DNA from: Dyella marensis
GTDB lineage: Bacteria; Pseudomonadota; Gammaproteobacteria; Xanthomonadales; Rhodanobacteraceae
Length of the DNA stretch: 33,125 bases
Reading direction: 5' to 3'
NCBI RefSeq assembly: GCF_900112865.1
Contig: NZ_FONH01000032.1
Location: 1-33,125 of the forward strand
Position 1 is the stretch's first letter, and each line of letters begins with the position of its first letter. This document shows positions 21,007 through 29,865 of the stretch, piece by piece. The translations under genes were made by a program, and so were the position numbers. The notes beneath the pieces are model-generated. The model saw only the letters and a list, made by a program, of their open reading frames with translations. It had not been told where the DNA came from and ran no database searches.

Positions 21007-24000
21007 ATGAGCGACACGCCTGCCTCCCGCCCCGTTCCGTCCGATGCCCGCCTGCGCACGCTGCGCCAGGCGCTGGACGGCGTTTCCAGTCGCGATTTCG
21101 GCCGTTTGCTGGGGCGCTGGCGCGGGCTGTCGCGCCGTGCCGACGAGAACAAGCTGGAGGCGCTGGCCGCCGACGTCGAGCGTTCCGCGGCAAAGCGCCG
21201 CGCCCGCGCCGCGGCCAAGCCGACGATCCGCCTGGACGAAGCGCTGCCGATCAGCGCGCGCGCCGACGAGATCGTCGAGCTGATCCGCCGCCACCAGGTG
21301 GTGGTGATCGCCGGCGAGACCGGCTCGGGCAAGACCACCCAGCTGCCCAAGCTGTGCCTGGCCGCCGGCCGTGGCGAGGCCGGCATGATCGGCTGCACCC
21401 AGCCGCGCCGCCTGGCCGCGCGCTCGGTGGCGCGCCGCGTGGCGGAGGAACTGGGTACCCAGCTCGGCGACCAGGTCGGTTTCCAGGTGCGCTTCAACGA
21501 CCAGGTGTCCGAGCGCAGCCTGGTCAAGTTCATGACCGACGGCATCCTGTTGGCCGAGACCCAGGGCGATCCGTGGTTGTCGGCCTATGACACGATCATC
21601 ATCGACGAGGCGCACGAGCGCAGCCTCAACATCGATTTCCTGCTCGGCTATCTGAAGCGGCTGGCGGTCAAGCGGCCGGACCTGAAGATCATCGTCACCT
21701 CGGCCACCATCGATACCGCGCGCTTCGCCGAGCATTTCGGCAACGCGCCGGTGGTGTCGGTGGAAGGCCGCGCCTATCCGGTCGATGTGCGCTGGCGCTC
21801 GCTGGACGCGCTGGGCGAGCGCCGCGGCCGCGACATGCAGCAGGGCGGCGCCGAGCACATCGCGGCGGTGCTGGACGAGCTCACCCGCGAGGATCCGCGC
21901 GGCGACGTGCTGGTGTTCCTGCCCGGCGAGCGCGAGATCCGCGACGCGCATCTGCTGCTGTCGCGCCGGCAGTACCGCGAGACCGAGATCCTGCCGCTGT
22001 ACGCGCGCCTGTCCGCCGCCGACCAGGACCGCGTGTTCAAGCCCGGCACCAAGCGCCGCGTGGTGCTGACCACCAACGTGGCCGAGACCTCGCTCACCGT
22101 GCCGCGCATCCGCTATGTGATCGACTCCGGCCTGGCGCGCGTGAAGCGCTACAGCCAGCGCAGCCAGCTCGAGCGCCTGCACGTGGAACCGATTGCGCGC
22201 GCCGCCGCCGACCAGCGCAAGGGCCGCTGCGGCCGCGTCGGCCCAGGCATCTGCTATCGCCTGTACGACGAGGCGGACTACAGCGCGCGCGCCGCGTTCA
22301 CCGATCCGGAACTGCTGCGCTCCTCGCTGGCCAACGTGATCCTGCGCATGCTGTCGCTGCAGCTGGGCGAGGTGGACGAGTTCCCGTTCCTGGAGGCGCC
22401 CGATCCGCGCGTGGTGGCGGATGGCTACCGGCGCCTCGCCGAGATTTCCGCGATCGACGAACACAAGCGCCTGACCGCGGTCGGCCGCACGCTGGCCAAG
22501 CTGCCGATCGACGTGCAGCTGGCGCGCATGCTGGTGGAGGCGAACCAGCTGGGCAGCCTGCGCGAACTGCTGGTGCTGGTGGCCTTCCTCAGCATCCAGG
22601 ATCCGCGCGAGCGGCCGGCGGATGCGCGGCAGCAGGCGGACCAGGCGCATGCGCAGTTTGCGGATGCGAAATCGGATTTTGCCGGCGTGCTGAATCTCTG
22701 GCGCGCGTATGACGAGTCGCACAAGGAGCTGACGCAGTCGAAGCTGCGCGACTGGTGTTCGCGGCATTTCCTGAGCTTCATGCGGATGCGCGAGTGGCGG
22801 GAATTGCATCGGCAGCTGTTGCTGGTGGCCGAGGAGTTGGGATGGAGCCTTGCCGCTTCCGCGCCTGTCGGCACGGATGGAGTGCGGGGGGGGAAGGGTG
22901 CGCCCGTGCTGCACGCGAAGAAGCAGGCTTCAAATAAGCGTTCGGGCGAGCCCCGGCCCCTCACCCCAGCCCTCTCCCCGGAAGGGAGAGGGAGTGACGA
23001 TGACGATCAGCGTCTCTATGAAGCCGTGCATCGCAGTCTGCTTGCCGGTCTGCCGACCCAGGTCGGACACAAAGACGAAAAAGGTCTCTATCGCGGCACC
23101 CGCGAGCGCCGTTTCCAGGTGTTCCCCGGCTCGGCCCTGGCGAAGGTGCCGCCGAACTGGATCTTCGCCGCGCAGATCCTCGATGTCGGCGGCAAGGTGT
23201 GGGGCATGATGTGCGCCCGCGTGGAGCCGGCGTGGATCGAGCAGCAGGCCGCGCATCTGCTCAAGGCCAGCTGCCGCGACGCGCACTGGTCGCGCAAGCG
23301 CGGCACCGTGGTGGCCTACGAGCAGGTGAGCCTGTTCGGCCTGACCCTGGTGGAGCGTCGCCCGGTCACCTTCCAGCAGCAGGATCCGCCACTGGCGCAC
23401 GAGATCTTCCTGCGCGAAGCCTTGGCGCGCGGCGATATCGATGCGCGCGCCGACTTCGTGCGCGCGAATCTGCGCGTGATGGAAGACGCGTGGGGTATCG
23501 AGGCGAAGCAGCGCCGCGAAGGTTTGATCCGGCATGAGGACGAACTGGCTGCGTTCTTCGAGGGCAAGCTGCCGCAGGACATTGCCAGCAGCCGCGGGCT
23601 GGATGCGTGGTACAGCCGCGCGCGGCCGGCGGAGCAGGCGGCGTTGCGCTGGTCGCTGGACGATGTGATGGCGGGTGGGGCGGGTCTCGATCCGAAGGCG
23701 TTTCCTGCTTCGCTGGATATTCAACCGCAACGCTATCGCCTCGAATACCGCTTCGTCCCCGGCGACGACGCGGACGGCGTCACGCTGCACCTCCCGCTGG
23801 CGATGCTCAACGCATTGCCGGCCGCACGCTGTGAATGGCTGGTCCCCGGCCTGCTCGGCGAAAAGGTCGCCGAACTGATCCGCGGCCTGCCCAAGCCGCT
23901 GCGCCGCAACTTCGTGCCGGCGCCGGATTTCGCGCGCGCCTTCGTCGAAGCGGAAGCGCCGCGCGACGAACCATTGAGCAAGGCGCTGGCCGCCTTCCTC

Positions 24001-25038
24001 AAGCGCGCCACCGGCGTCGATATCGCCGCCGGCGAATTCGATCCCACCGCCTTGCCCGCGCATTTCCGCATGCGCTTCCGCCTGCACGACGAGAACGGCC
24101 GCACCCTCGCTGCCGGCCGCGACCTGGCCGCGCTGCGCGGCCAGTGGGAGGGGCAGGCGCGCGAGGCGTTCTCGCGCAAGACCGACCTGGAACTGACCCG
24201 CGAGGACGTGACGCGCTGGGATTTCGAGGACATCCCGGCGCAGGTGCGTTCCGACGGCGGGCTGATGGCTTTCCCCGCGCTGGTCGATCTCGGCGAGGCG
24301 GTGGCGCTGCGCGTGTTCGAGCGCAGCGACGAGGCGCGCGAGGCGCACCGCGGCGGCGTGGTGCGCCTGCTGCGCAACGCGCTGGCCAGCGAGATGAAGC
24401 AGGCGCGCCGCCGGCTGCCGGTGGGCAATCCGCTGGCGCTGAAGTACGCGCCGCTGGGCAGCGTGGACAGCCTGCGCGAAGACCTGGCCGAGGGCGGCTT
24501 CGCCGACCTGCTGGAACGCCACGCGCTGGACGCGCGCACGGCCGGCGCGTTCGAGGCGCTGCACACCCAGGCCAATCGCGAACTGTTCGGCGCGGCGGTG
24601 GAGCGGCTGAAGCTGGCCGAGCCCATCATCGAGGCGCAGGCCGAGCTGAAGCCCTGGCTGGAGCCGCCGCTGATCGGCTTCGCCCGTGCCAGCTACGACG
24701 ATCTGCGCGAGCAGCTGGCGCATCTGCTGGAGCCGGGCTTCCTGCGCGAGCTGCCGACCGCGCGGCTGGCGCATTTCCCGCGCTATCTGAAGGCGATGCG
24801 CCTGCGCGCCGAACGCCTGCGCCAGGATCCGGCCAAGGACCAGCAGCGCATGCTGCAGGTGCTGCCGTACTGGCGCGAGTACCTGAAGCATCGCGCCGCC
24901 GGCGCCGAACCGGCCGCGCTGGCCGAGCTGCGCTGGCTGATCGAGGAATGGCGGGTATCGCTGTTCGCGCAGGAACTGAAGACCGCCGAACCGGTCTCGG
25001 CCAAGCGGCTGGCGCGCGCGCTCGAAGCCCTGGGCTGA
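21007..25038 (+). CDS. hrpA: ATP-dependent DEAH-box RNA helicase HrpA
   Basis: The 1343-residue product matches HrpA in length and order of parts: Walker A GETGSGKT (103-110), TQPRRLAA, DEAH (200-203), SAT, FLPGEREI, TNVAETSLTVP and QRKGRCGR (403-410; family usually QRAGRCGR). Winged-helix and helicase-associated domains follow, then an OB-fold and the long DUF3418-type C-terminal region. HrpA proteins act in mRNA processing and have been linked to rescue of stalled ribosomes. The ATG at 21007 is the first start downstream of a TAGAAT box; an open frame to 20941 runs through the intergenic inverted repeat. Around residues 626-665, before YEAVHRSLL, the reading frame contains a G8 run (22886-22893) and a family A repeat translated as LTPALSPEGRG. 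The frame is nevertheless intact. relA follows 51 bp downstream. Confidence 0.95.
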   Translation: MSDTPASRPVPSDARLRTLRQALDGVSSRDFGRLLGRWRGLSRRADENKLEALAADVERSAAKRRARAAAKPTIRLDEALPISARADEIVELIRRHQVVVIAGETGSGKTTQLPKLCLAAGRGEAGMIGCTQPRRLAARSVARRVAEELGTQLGDQVGFQVRFNDQVSERSLVKFMTDGILLAETQGDPWLSAYDTIIIDEAHERSLNIDFLLGYLKRLAVKRPDLKIIVTSATIDTARFAEHFGNAPVVSVEGRAYPVDVRWRSLDALGERRGRDMQQGGAEHIAAVLDELTREDPRGDVLVFLPGEREIRDAHLLLSRRQYRETEILPLYARLSAADQDRVFKPGTKRRVVLTTNVAETSLTVPRIRYVIDSGLARVKRYSQRSQLERLHVEPIARAAADQRKGRCGRVGPGICYRLYDEADYSARAAFTDPELLRSSLANVILRMLSLQLGEVDEFPFLEAPDPRVVADGYRRLAEISAIDEHKRLTAVGRTLAKLPIDVQLARMLVEANQLGSLRELLVLVAFLSIQDPRERPADARQQADQAHAQFADAKSDFAGVLNLWRAYDESHKELTQSKLRDWCSRHFLSFMRMREWRELHRQLLLVAEELGWSLAASAPVGTDGVRGGKGAPVLHAKKQASNKRSGEPRPLTPALSPEGRGSDDDDQRLYEAVHRSLLAGLPTQVGHKDEKGLYRGTRERRFQVFPGSALAKVPPNWIFAAQILDVGGKVWGMMCARVEPAWIEQQAAHLLKASCRDAHWSRKRGTVVAYEQVSLFGLTLVERRPVTFQQQDPPLAHEIFLREALARGDIDARADFVRANLRVMEDAWGIEAKQRREGLIRHEDELAAFFEGKLPQDIASSRGLDAWYSRARPAEQAALRWSLDDVMAGGAGLDPKAFPASLDIQPQRYRLEYRFVPGDDADGVTLHLPLAMLNALPAARCEWLVPGLLGEKVAELIRGLPKPLRRNFVPAPDFARAFVEAEAPRDEPLSKALAAFLKRATGVDIAAGEFDPTALPAHFRMRFRLHDENGRTLAAGRDLAALRGQWEGQAREAFSRKTDLELTREDVTRWDFEDIPAQVRSDGGLMAFPALVDLGEAVALRVFERSDEAREAHRGGVVRLLRNALASEMKQARRRLPVGNPLALKYAPLGSVDSLREDLAEGGFADLLERHALDARTAGAFEALHTQANRELFGAAVERLKLAEPIIEAQAELKPWLEPPLIGFARASYDDLREQLAHLLEPGFLRELPTARLAHFPRYLKAMRLRAERLRQDPAKDQQRMLQVLPYWREYLKHRAAGAEPAALAELRWLIEEWRVSLFAQELKTAEPVSAKRLARALEALG
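22958..22992. repeat. Family A half-element inside the hrpA coding sequence
   Basis: CCCTCACCCCAGCCCTCTCC and the hairpin CCCTCTCCC (22970-22978) / GGGAGAGGG (22984-22992), loop CGGAA, match the outer arm of the intergenic family A repeat (compare CCCTCACCCCAACCCCTCTC at 340-359). It is in frame with hrpA and encodes PLTPALSPEGRG at about residues 651-662, in the linker before the OB-fold region. Confidence 0.85.
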
Positions 25039-25056
25039 AAACCGCGGCGCAGGTCC

Positions 25057-25062
25057 TAGAAT
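25057..25062 (+). promoter_or_regulatory. Probable -10 element of relA
   Basis: TAGAAT, 28 bp before the relA ATG and within the 51-bp hrpA-relA gap, would start transcription near 25069. A ribosome site AAGGA (25077-25081) then lies 8 nt before the start codon. relA could also be read through from hrpA, since no terminator separates them. Confidence 0.5.
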
Positions 25063-25089
25063 GAGCGGTATTCGCTAAGGACATTCCGC

Positions 25090-27225
25090 ATGGTCCAAGC
25101 CGCCCCCATCGCAGCTTCCAGCCTGGCCCAGTGGCGCGAGCGCGCCGTCGCGCCGGCGCCCGTGCTGGCCCAGGCGCTGGAAGCCTGCGCGGGGCATGCG
25201 GGCAACGAAGCCGAATGCGTGGACGTGCTCGACCTGCTGGCGATGCTCGGCTGCGATGCGCAGACCCAGGCCGCGGCGCTGTGGTTCGAGCTGGCGCGCA
25301 GCAAGCCGGAGACCTGGGCCGGGATCGAGCCATCGCTGCCGCCGGAGCTGCAGCGCCTGGTGCAGGGCCAGCTGGCCGCGGAGAAGGTCTGGGCATTGCA
25401 TGCGCAGCAGGCGCCGCAGAGCGGCTCGGAAGGCCTGCGCCGCCTGCTGCTGGCGATCATCCGCGACCTGCGCGTGGTGTTCGTGCTGCTGGCGCGGCAG
25501 CTAGCACACATGCGCGCGGCCGGCGCGCTGCCGGAAGCCGAGCGCGTCGAGCTGGCGCGGCTGACCCGCGACATCCACGCGCCGCTGGCCAACCGCCTGG
25601 GTATCTGGCAGCTGAAGTGGGAGCTGGAAGACCTGGCCTTCCGCTACCTGCAGCCGGACACCTATCGACGCATCGCCAAGCTGCTGGACGAGCGCCGCGC
25701 CGACCGCGAAGGCTTCATCCGCGAATCGCTCGATCAGCTCAAGCGCTCGCTCGACGCCGCCGGCATCCGTGCCGAGCTGGCCGGGCGGCCCAAGCACATC
25801 TATTCCATCTGGAAGAAGATGCAGCGCAAGGCGCTGGAGTTCTCCGACCTGTACGACATCCGCGCGATCCGCGTGCTGGTCGGCAGCGTGGCGGACTGCT
25901 ATGGCGCGCTGGGCGTGGTGCATACGCTGTGGCCGCACCTGCCGGGTGAGTTCGACGACTACATCGCGCGACCCAAGGGCAACGACTACCGCTCGCTGCA
26001 CACCGCGGTGATCGGCCCGCACGGCAAGACGCTGGAAGTGCAGATCCGCACCCACGAGATGCATCGCGTCAATGAACTCGGCGTGGCCGCGCACTGGCGC
26101 TACAAGGAAGGCGGCAGCGCCGACAGCGAGTTCGAGGCGAAGATCGCCTGGATGCGCCGCCTGCTGGAGCCCAAGGCCGAGAGCGAAGGCGACCTCGCCG
26201 CCGAACTGCACACAGAGTTGATGGAGGACCGCGTCTACGTCCTCACCCCGCGCGGCGAGGTGATCGATCTGCCGCGCGGCGCCACCGTGCTGGATTTCGC
26301 CTATCACGTGCATACCGAGGTGGGACATCGCTGCCGCGGCGCCAAGGTGAACGGGCGCATCGTGCCGCTGACCCACCAGCCGCACAGCGGCGATCGCATC
26401 GAGATTCTTACCACCAAGCTGGGCGAGCCCAGCCGCGACTGGCTGTCCGCGCACCACGGCTATCTCAATACCTCGCGTGCCCGCGAGAAAGTGCGCGCCT
26501 GGTTCCGCCGCAGTGCGCACGACGCCAACCTCGCCGCCGGCCGCGCGATGTTCGAGCGCGAACTGAAGCGCCTGGCGCTGCCGGCGGCGGATCTCAATAA
26601 ATTGCCGGTGCATTTCCATCTCAAGCAGCTGGACGACGTGCTGGTGGCGCTGGCGCTGGGCGAGATCACGCCCGGCCAGATCGCCCGCGCGCTGCAGGAG
26701 GCGGAAACGCCGCCGGCGGAGATGACCCAGTCGCAGCTGCCGGTCGCCTCGCGCCACGCCACGCTCGATCACAGCGCGCTGAGCATCGAGGGCGTCGGCA
26801 ACCTGCTCACCACGCTGGCGCGCTGCTGCCAGCCGCTGCCGGGCGATCCGGTGCGCGGCTTCGTCACGCGCGGGCGCGGCGTGTCGGTGCATCGCGCCGA
26901 TTGCGCCAGCCTGGCCCGGCTGGCGCGGCGCGATCCGGACCGGGTGATCGAGGTGGAGTGGGGCAAGGCCTCGGCGCAGGCCTACGAAGTGGACGTGGAA
27001 ATCCGCGGCTACGATCGCAAGGGCTTGCAGAAGGACGTGACCAGCGTGATCAGCAATGCAGGCACCCACATCATCGCCTCGTCCAGCCGGGTGTTCGTGC
27101 GCACCGGCGAGGTGGAGATGCGCTTCACCCTGCGCGTGCGCGATTTCGAGCAGCTCTCGACCCTGCTGGCGCGCGTGGCCGCCTTGCCGAACGTGGTGGA
27201 CGCCAAACGTATCGGCGGTGGCTGA
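25090..27225 (+). CDS. relA: RelA, (p)ppGpp synthetase I (monofunctional, HD-degenerate)
   Basis: The 711-residue protein makes (p)ppGpp from GTP or GDP and ATP on ribosomes stalled by uncharged tRNA. The N-terminal hydrolase domain has lost the HD-x-x-ED catalytic motif. The synthetase domain contains GRPKHIYSIWKKM, DLYDIRAIRVLV and EFDD (287-290), the EXDD form that marks monofunctional RelA as opposed to RXKD of SpoT, then YRSLHTAV and VQIRTHEMH. After it come the TGS domain (from about 380, DRVYVLTPRGEVIDLP), a zinc-finger/conserved-cysteine domain (C579, C580, H601, C605) and a C-terminal ACT domain (from about 630). All RelA domains are present. AAGGA at 25077-25081 supports the ATG. 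A separate SpoT must supply hydrolysis. Confidence 0.95.
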   Translation: MVQAAPIAASSLAQWRERAVAPAPVLAQALEACAGHAGNEAECVDVLDLLAMLGCDAQTQAAALWFELARSKPETWAGIEPSLPPELQRLVQGQLAAEKVWALHAQQAPQSGSEGLRRLLLAIIRDLRVVFVLLARQLAHMRAAGALPEAERVELARLTRDIHAPLANRLGIWQLKWELEDLAFRYLQPDTYRRIAKLLDERRADREGFIRESLDQLKRSLDAAGIRAELAGRPKHIYSIWKKMQRKALEFSDLYDIRAIRVLVGSVADCYGALGVVHTLWPHLPGEFDDYIARPKGNDYRSLHTAVIGPHGKTLEVQIRTHEMHRVNELGVAAHWRYKEGGSADSEFEAKIAWMRRLLEPKAESEGDLAAELHTELMEDRVYVLTPRGEVIDLPRGATVLDFAYHVHTEVGHRCRGAKVNGRIVPLTHQPHSGDRIEILTTKLGEPSRDWLSAHHGYLNTSRAREKVRAWFRRSAHDANLAAGRAMFERELKRLALPAADLNKLPVHFHLKQLDDVLVALALGEITPGQIARALQEAETPPAEMTQSQLPVASRHATLDHSALSIEGVGNLLTTLARCCQPLPGDPVRGFVTRGRGVSVHRADCASLARLARRDPDRVIEVEWGKASAQAYEVDVEIRGYDRKGLQKDVTSVISNAGTHIIASSSRVFVRTGEVEMRFTLRVRDFEQLSTLLARVAALPNVVDAKRIGGG

Positions 27226-27267
27226 AGACGCGCTTTTTCGGCACGCGGCGGCGGCCTGATGCGGTGC

Positions 27268-27273
27268 TAAGCT
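27268..27273 (+). promoter_or_regulatory. Probable -10 element of the TPR-like membrane protein gene
   Basis: GTGCTAAGCTCGCG carries the same TAAGCTCG core as the tamA and dps upstream regions, 27 bp before the ATG at 27301. No -35 match is evident. Confidence 0.35.
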
Positions 27274-27300
27274 CGCGCGGTCGAAACGATTGCGTGGACC

Positions 27301-29013
27301 ATGAACGGACGCAGAGACCAGCACGAATCCGATCCCCAGGGGCGCACGGAGCCCACCCTGGGCAATCTCGATCAGCTCGATGCCGGCAGCGCGCGCGAAC
27401 AGCGTCCGCCGGACGACGGCCTGCCCAAGGTGACCCTGGACGCCGGCCAGCGCCGCGCCGCGGCCGCCAGCCATTCGCGCGACGCGCGGCCTGGTTCCGG
27501 CAGCCGCCGCGGCTGGATCTGGCCGCTGCTGCTGCTGGTGGCGATCGGCGTCGGCGTCACTTTCTATCTGCAGCAGGACCGCGTGCGCGGCATGCTGCCG
27601 ACGACGGAGCTCAACGACGTGCTCGGCCGCGCCGAGCAGGCGCTGCACGACGGGCGGCTGGACGGCAACGACGGCACCAGCGCGCGCGAACTGTTCGAGG
27701 CGGCCCGCGCGCTGGAGCCGGACAACGACCGCGCCCGCGACGGCCTGCGCAAGGTCGGCCTGGCCGAGGTGGCCAAGGCCGACGCGGCACTGGCCGCCGG
27801 CAAGACGGACGAAGCGGAACAGGCCACCAATGCCGCGCGCGAACTGCTCGGCGGCGGCAGCGACGTCGATCGCCTCGCCCAGGCCATCGCCAAGGCGCGC
27901 GGCGCCAATTTCGAGGCCGGCGCGCTGGTCGACCAGGCGCAGCAGGCGATGAGCGCGGGCCGCCCGGCGGATGCGGGCGCGCTGTACAAGCGCATCCTCG
28001 CCGCCGATCCCGGCAATGCGGTGGCGGCGCATGGCCTGGACAAGGTCGGCGACGCGCTCGCCGCGCAGGTGCACAAGGACATCGACGCAGGCGACCGCGC
28101 CGCTGCCGGCGCCGATGTCGACCGCCTCGCCGCGCTGCTGCCCAATTACGGCGAACTGCCCGCGCTGCGCGCCGCGCTGGTGCAGGACCAGAAGGAAGAC
28201 GACGGCCAGCTGTCCGAGGCGATCCGCCTGGGCCAGGCGGCGCTGCGCGCCGGTCGCATCACCGGCACCGGCAGTGATACGGCGCTGGCGCACTTCAAGG
28301 ACGCGCTGGCGCTGGACCCGGACAACGCACAGGCCAAGGCCGGGCTGGGCCAGGTCGCGCAGGCGCTGGTGGTGCAGGCCAATGCAGCGCTGGACAGCGG
28401 CGACGCGGCCCAGGCCAGCCGCCTGCTGGACCAGGCCACCGAGCTGGCGCCGAAGTCGGCGGAACTGGCGGCGGCGCGCGCGCACCTGGGCGATGCCTCC
28501 CGCCATCCCGGCAGTGGCGGCATGGTGCCCGGCGAGCTGCCGCAGGCCGACGCGCAGGCCCAACTCACCCCGCAGCAGACCGCCGAGCTGGCGCAACTGG
28601 TGCGCCAGGCGGAAGCGGCGGCGCGCGGCGGCAAGGTCATGCTGCCGCCGGGCGAGAGCGCGTACGACCTGTATCGCCGCGCGCTGGCCATCGACGGCAA
28701 CGACGAAGCGGCGCGCCGCGGCCTGCAGGAGCTGCCGTCCACGGTGGTGCAGCAGTTCAACCAGGCGCTGTCCGGCGGCAATCTGCAGCAGGCCGGCGAG
28801 CGTCTCAACGACCTGGCCGACCTGGCGCCCGGCGAAGCCGGCCAGGCCGAACTGCGCCAGCGCCTGGCCAATGCCTGGATGGACCAGGCCGAGGAACATC
28901 TCGGCGCCGGCGATCGTCCCGGTGCGGCGCAGGCGCTGGAGCACGCGCGCAAGCTGGCGCCGGGCAATCCGCGGCTGAGCAGCATCACTGCGCGCCTGCA
29001 GGGCGGCGGCTGA
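27301..29013 (+). CDS. Single-span membrane protein with TPR-like repeats, function unknown
   Basis: I do not recognise a named family. The 570-residue product has a charged cytoplasmic N-terminus (about 70 residues, Arg/Asp/Gln-rich), one TM helix (about 72-90, WIWPLLLLVAIGVGVTFYL) and a long Ala-rich helical region predicted to be periplasmic. That region repeats a tetratricopeptide-like pattern: A-L-E-P-D-N-D-R-A near 137, AADPGNAVAAHGL near 235, ALDPDNAQAKAGL near 337, ELAPKSAELAAA near 381, AIDGNDEAARRGL near 465 and LAPGNPRLSSI near 555. Such arrays usually bind other proteins. The start is the ATG at 27301 with only a weak ribosome site. It lies between relA and an SDR gene (10-bp gap), with the PBP1B gene beyond. 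A scaffold role at the envelope is possible; nothing indicates a specific partner. Confidence 0.85.
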   Translation: MNGRRDQHESDPQGRTEPTLGNLDQLDAGSAREQRPPDDGLPKVTLDAGQRRAAAASHSRDARPGSGSRRGWIWPLLLLVAIGVGVTFYLQQDRVRGMLPTTELNDVLGRAEQALHDGRLDGNDGTSARELFEAARALEPDNDRARDGLRKVGLAEVAKADAALAAGKTDEAEQATNAARELLGGGSDVDRLAQAIAKARGANFEAGALVDQAQQAMSAGRPADAGALYKRILAADPGNAVAAHGLDKVGDALAAQVHKDIDAGDRAAAGADVDRLAALLPNYGELPALRAALVQDQKEDDGQLSEAIRLGQAALRAGRITGTGSDTALAHFKDALALDPDNAQAKAGLGQVAQALVVQANAALDSGDAAQASRLLDQATELAPKSAELAAARAHLGDASRHPGSGGMVPGELPQADAQAQLTPQQTAELAQLVRQAEAAARGGKVMLPPGESAYDLYRRALAIDGNDEAARRGLQELPSTVVQQFNQALSGGNLQQAGERLNDLADLAPGEAGQAELRQRLANAWMDQAEEHLGAGDRPGAAQALEHARKLAPGNPRLSSITARLQGGG

Positions 29014-29023
29014 GCCGACGGCC

Positions 29024-29863
29024 ATGCGCGTCCTGGTGTTCGGCGCGAGCAGCCAGATCGGCCACTTCCTGCTGCCGCGGCTGCGCGAGCGCGGCGCGGA
29101 AGTGCTGGCGGTCAGCCGCCGTCCGCGCGACACCGCCGGCATCACCTGGCTGCGCGGCGATCTTCCGCACGATGTGCCGGCGGTGCGCGAGCTGTCGGCG
29201 ATCGTCAGCTTCGGCCCCCTGCAGGGGCTGGCCGACTGGATGCTGGGGGCGGACTTCGACGGCGCGCCGCGCGTCATCGCCACCAGTTCGATGAGCGCGG
29301 AAACCAAACGCGATTCCGCCGTGCCGGCCGAGCGCGCGCTGTCGCGCCAGCTGCGCGATGCGGAAGAAGCGCTGGCCGCGATCTGTGCGCGCCGCGGCTG
29401 CGCATGGACGGTGTTCCGGCCCACCCTGGTCTACGGCGCGGGCATGGACAAGAGCCTTACCCCGATCGCCCGCCGCGCGGTGCGCACGCGGGTGTTCCCG
29501 CTGCCGGCCGGACGCGGGCAGCGCCAGCCGGTGCATGCGGACGACATCGCCCACGCGGTGCTGGCTGCGCTGGATACGCCGCTGGTTGCCGGCAAGGTCA
29601 TTCCGCTGGGCGGCGGCGAACGCCTGCATGCCGGCGAGATGTTCGCCCGCGTGCGGCGCAGCCTGCCGGTGGCGACCCTGCCGGTGCCGCTGCCGGCCTG
29701 GCTGCTGCGGCTGGGCCGCCACGCGGTGCCGCGCCTGCGCGGGCCGCTGGACCGGCTGGACAGCGACCTGATCGCCGACAACAGCGCCGTGCAGCAGCTG
29801 CTCGGGGTTTTCCCGCGGCCGTTCCGGCCGGATGCGGCGTGCTGGGGGATGACTGATGACTAA
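29024..29863 (+). CDS. Atypical NAD(P)-binding SDR/epimerase-like protein
   Basis: The 279-residue protein begins with a Rossmann fold, VLVFGASSQIG (residues 3-13, G-x-x-x-x-x-G), and has RPTLVYGAGMD, typical of extended SDRs such as sugar-nucleotide epimerases. After the ATSSMS strand the usual Y-x-x-x-K catalytic pair cannot be found, so it may bind NAD(P) without classical SDR catalysis, as atypical SDRs do. There is a substrate-domain-like tail rich in Leu, Pro and Arg (LPVPLPAWLLRLGRHAVPRL) that might touch the membrane. It starts 10 bp after the TPR-like gene and is likely co-transcribed with it. The ribosome site is weak. A family A repeat begins 3 bp after the stop. Substrate unknown. 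Confidence 0.85.
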   Translation: MRVLVFGASSQIGHFLLPRLRERGAEVLAVSRRPRDTAGITWLRGDLPHDVPAVRELSAIVSFGPLQGLADWMLGADFDGAPRVIATSSMSAETKRDSAVPAERALSRQLRDAEEALAAICARRGCAWTVFRPTLVYGAGMDKSLTPIARRAVRTRVFPLPAGRGQRQPVHADDIAHAVLAALDTPLVAGKVIPLGGGERLHAGEMFARVRRSLPVATLPVPLPAWLLRLGRHAVPRLRGPLDRLDSDLIADNSAVQQLLGVFPRPFRPDAACWGMTDD

Positions 29864-29865
29864 AG

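Noticed and set aside
25501-29424. A 1307-codon frame on the minus strand opposite relA, the TPR-like gene and the SDR
   Set aside because: In high-GC DNA the antisense frame rarely meets stops. The translation is His/Arg/Gln-rich low complexity without domains, while the plus strand encodes recognisable proteins.
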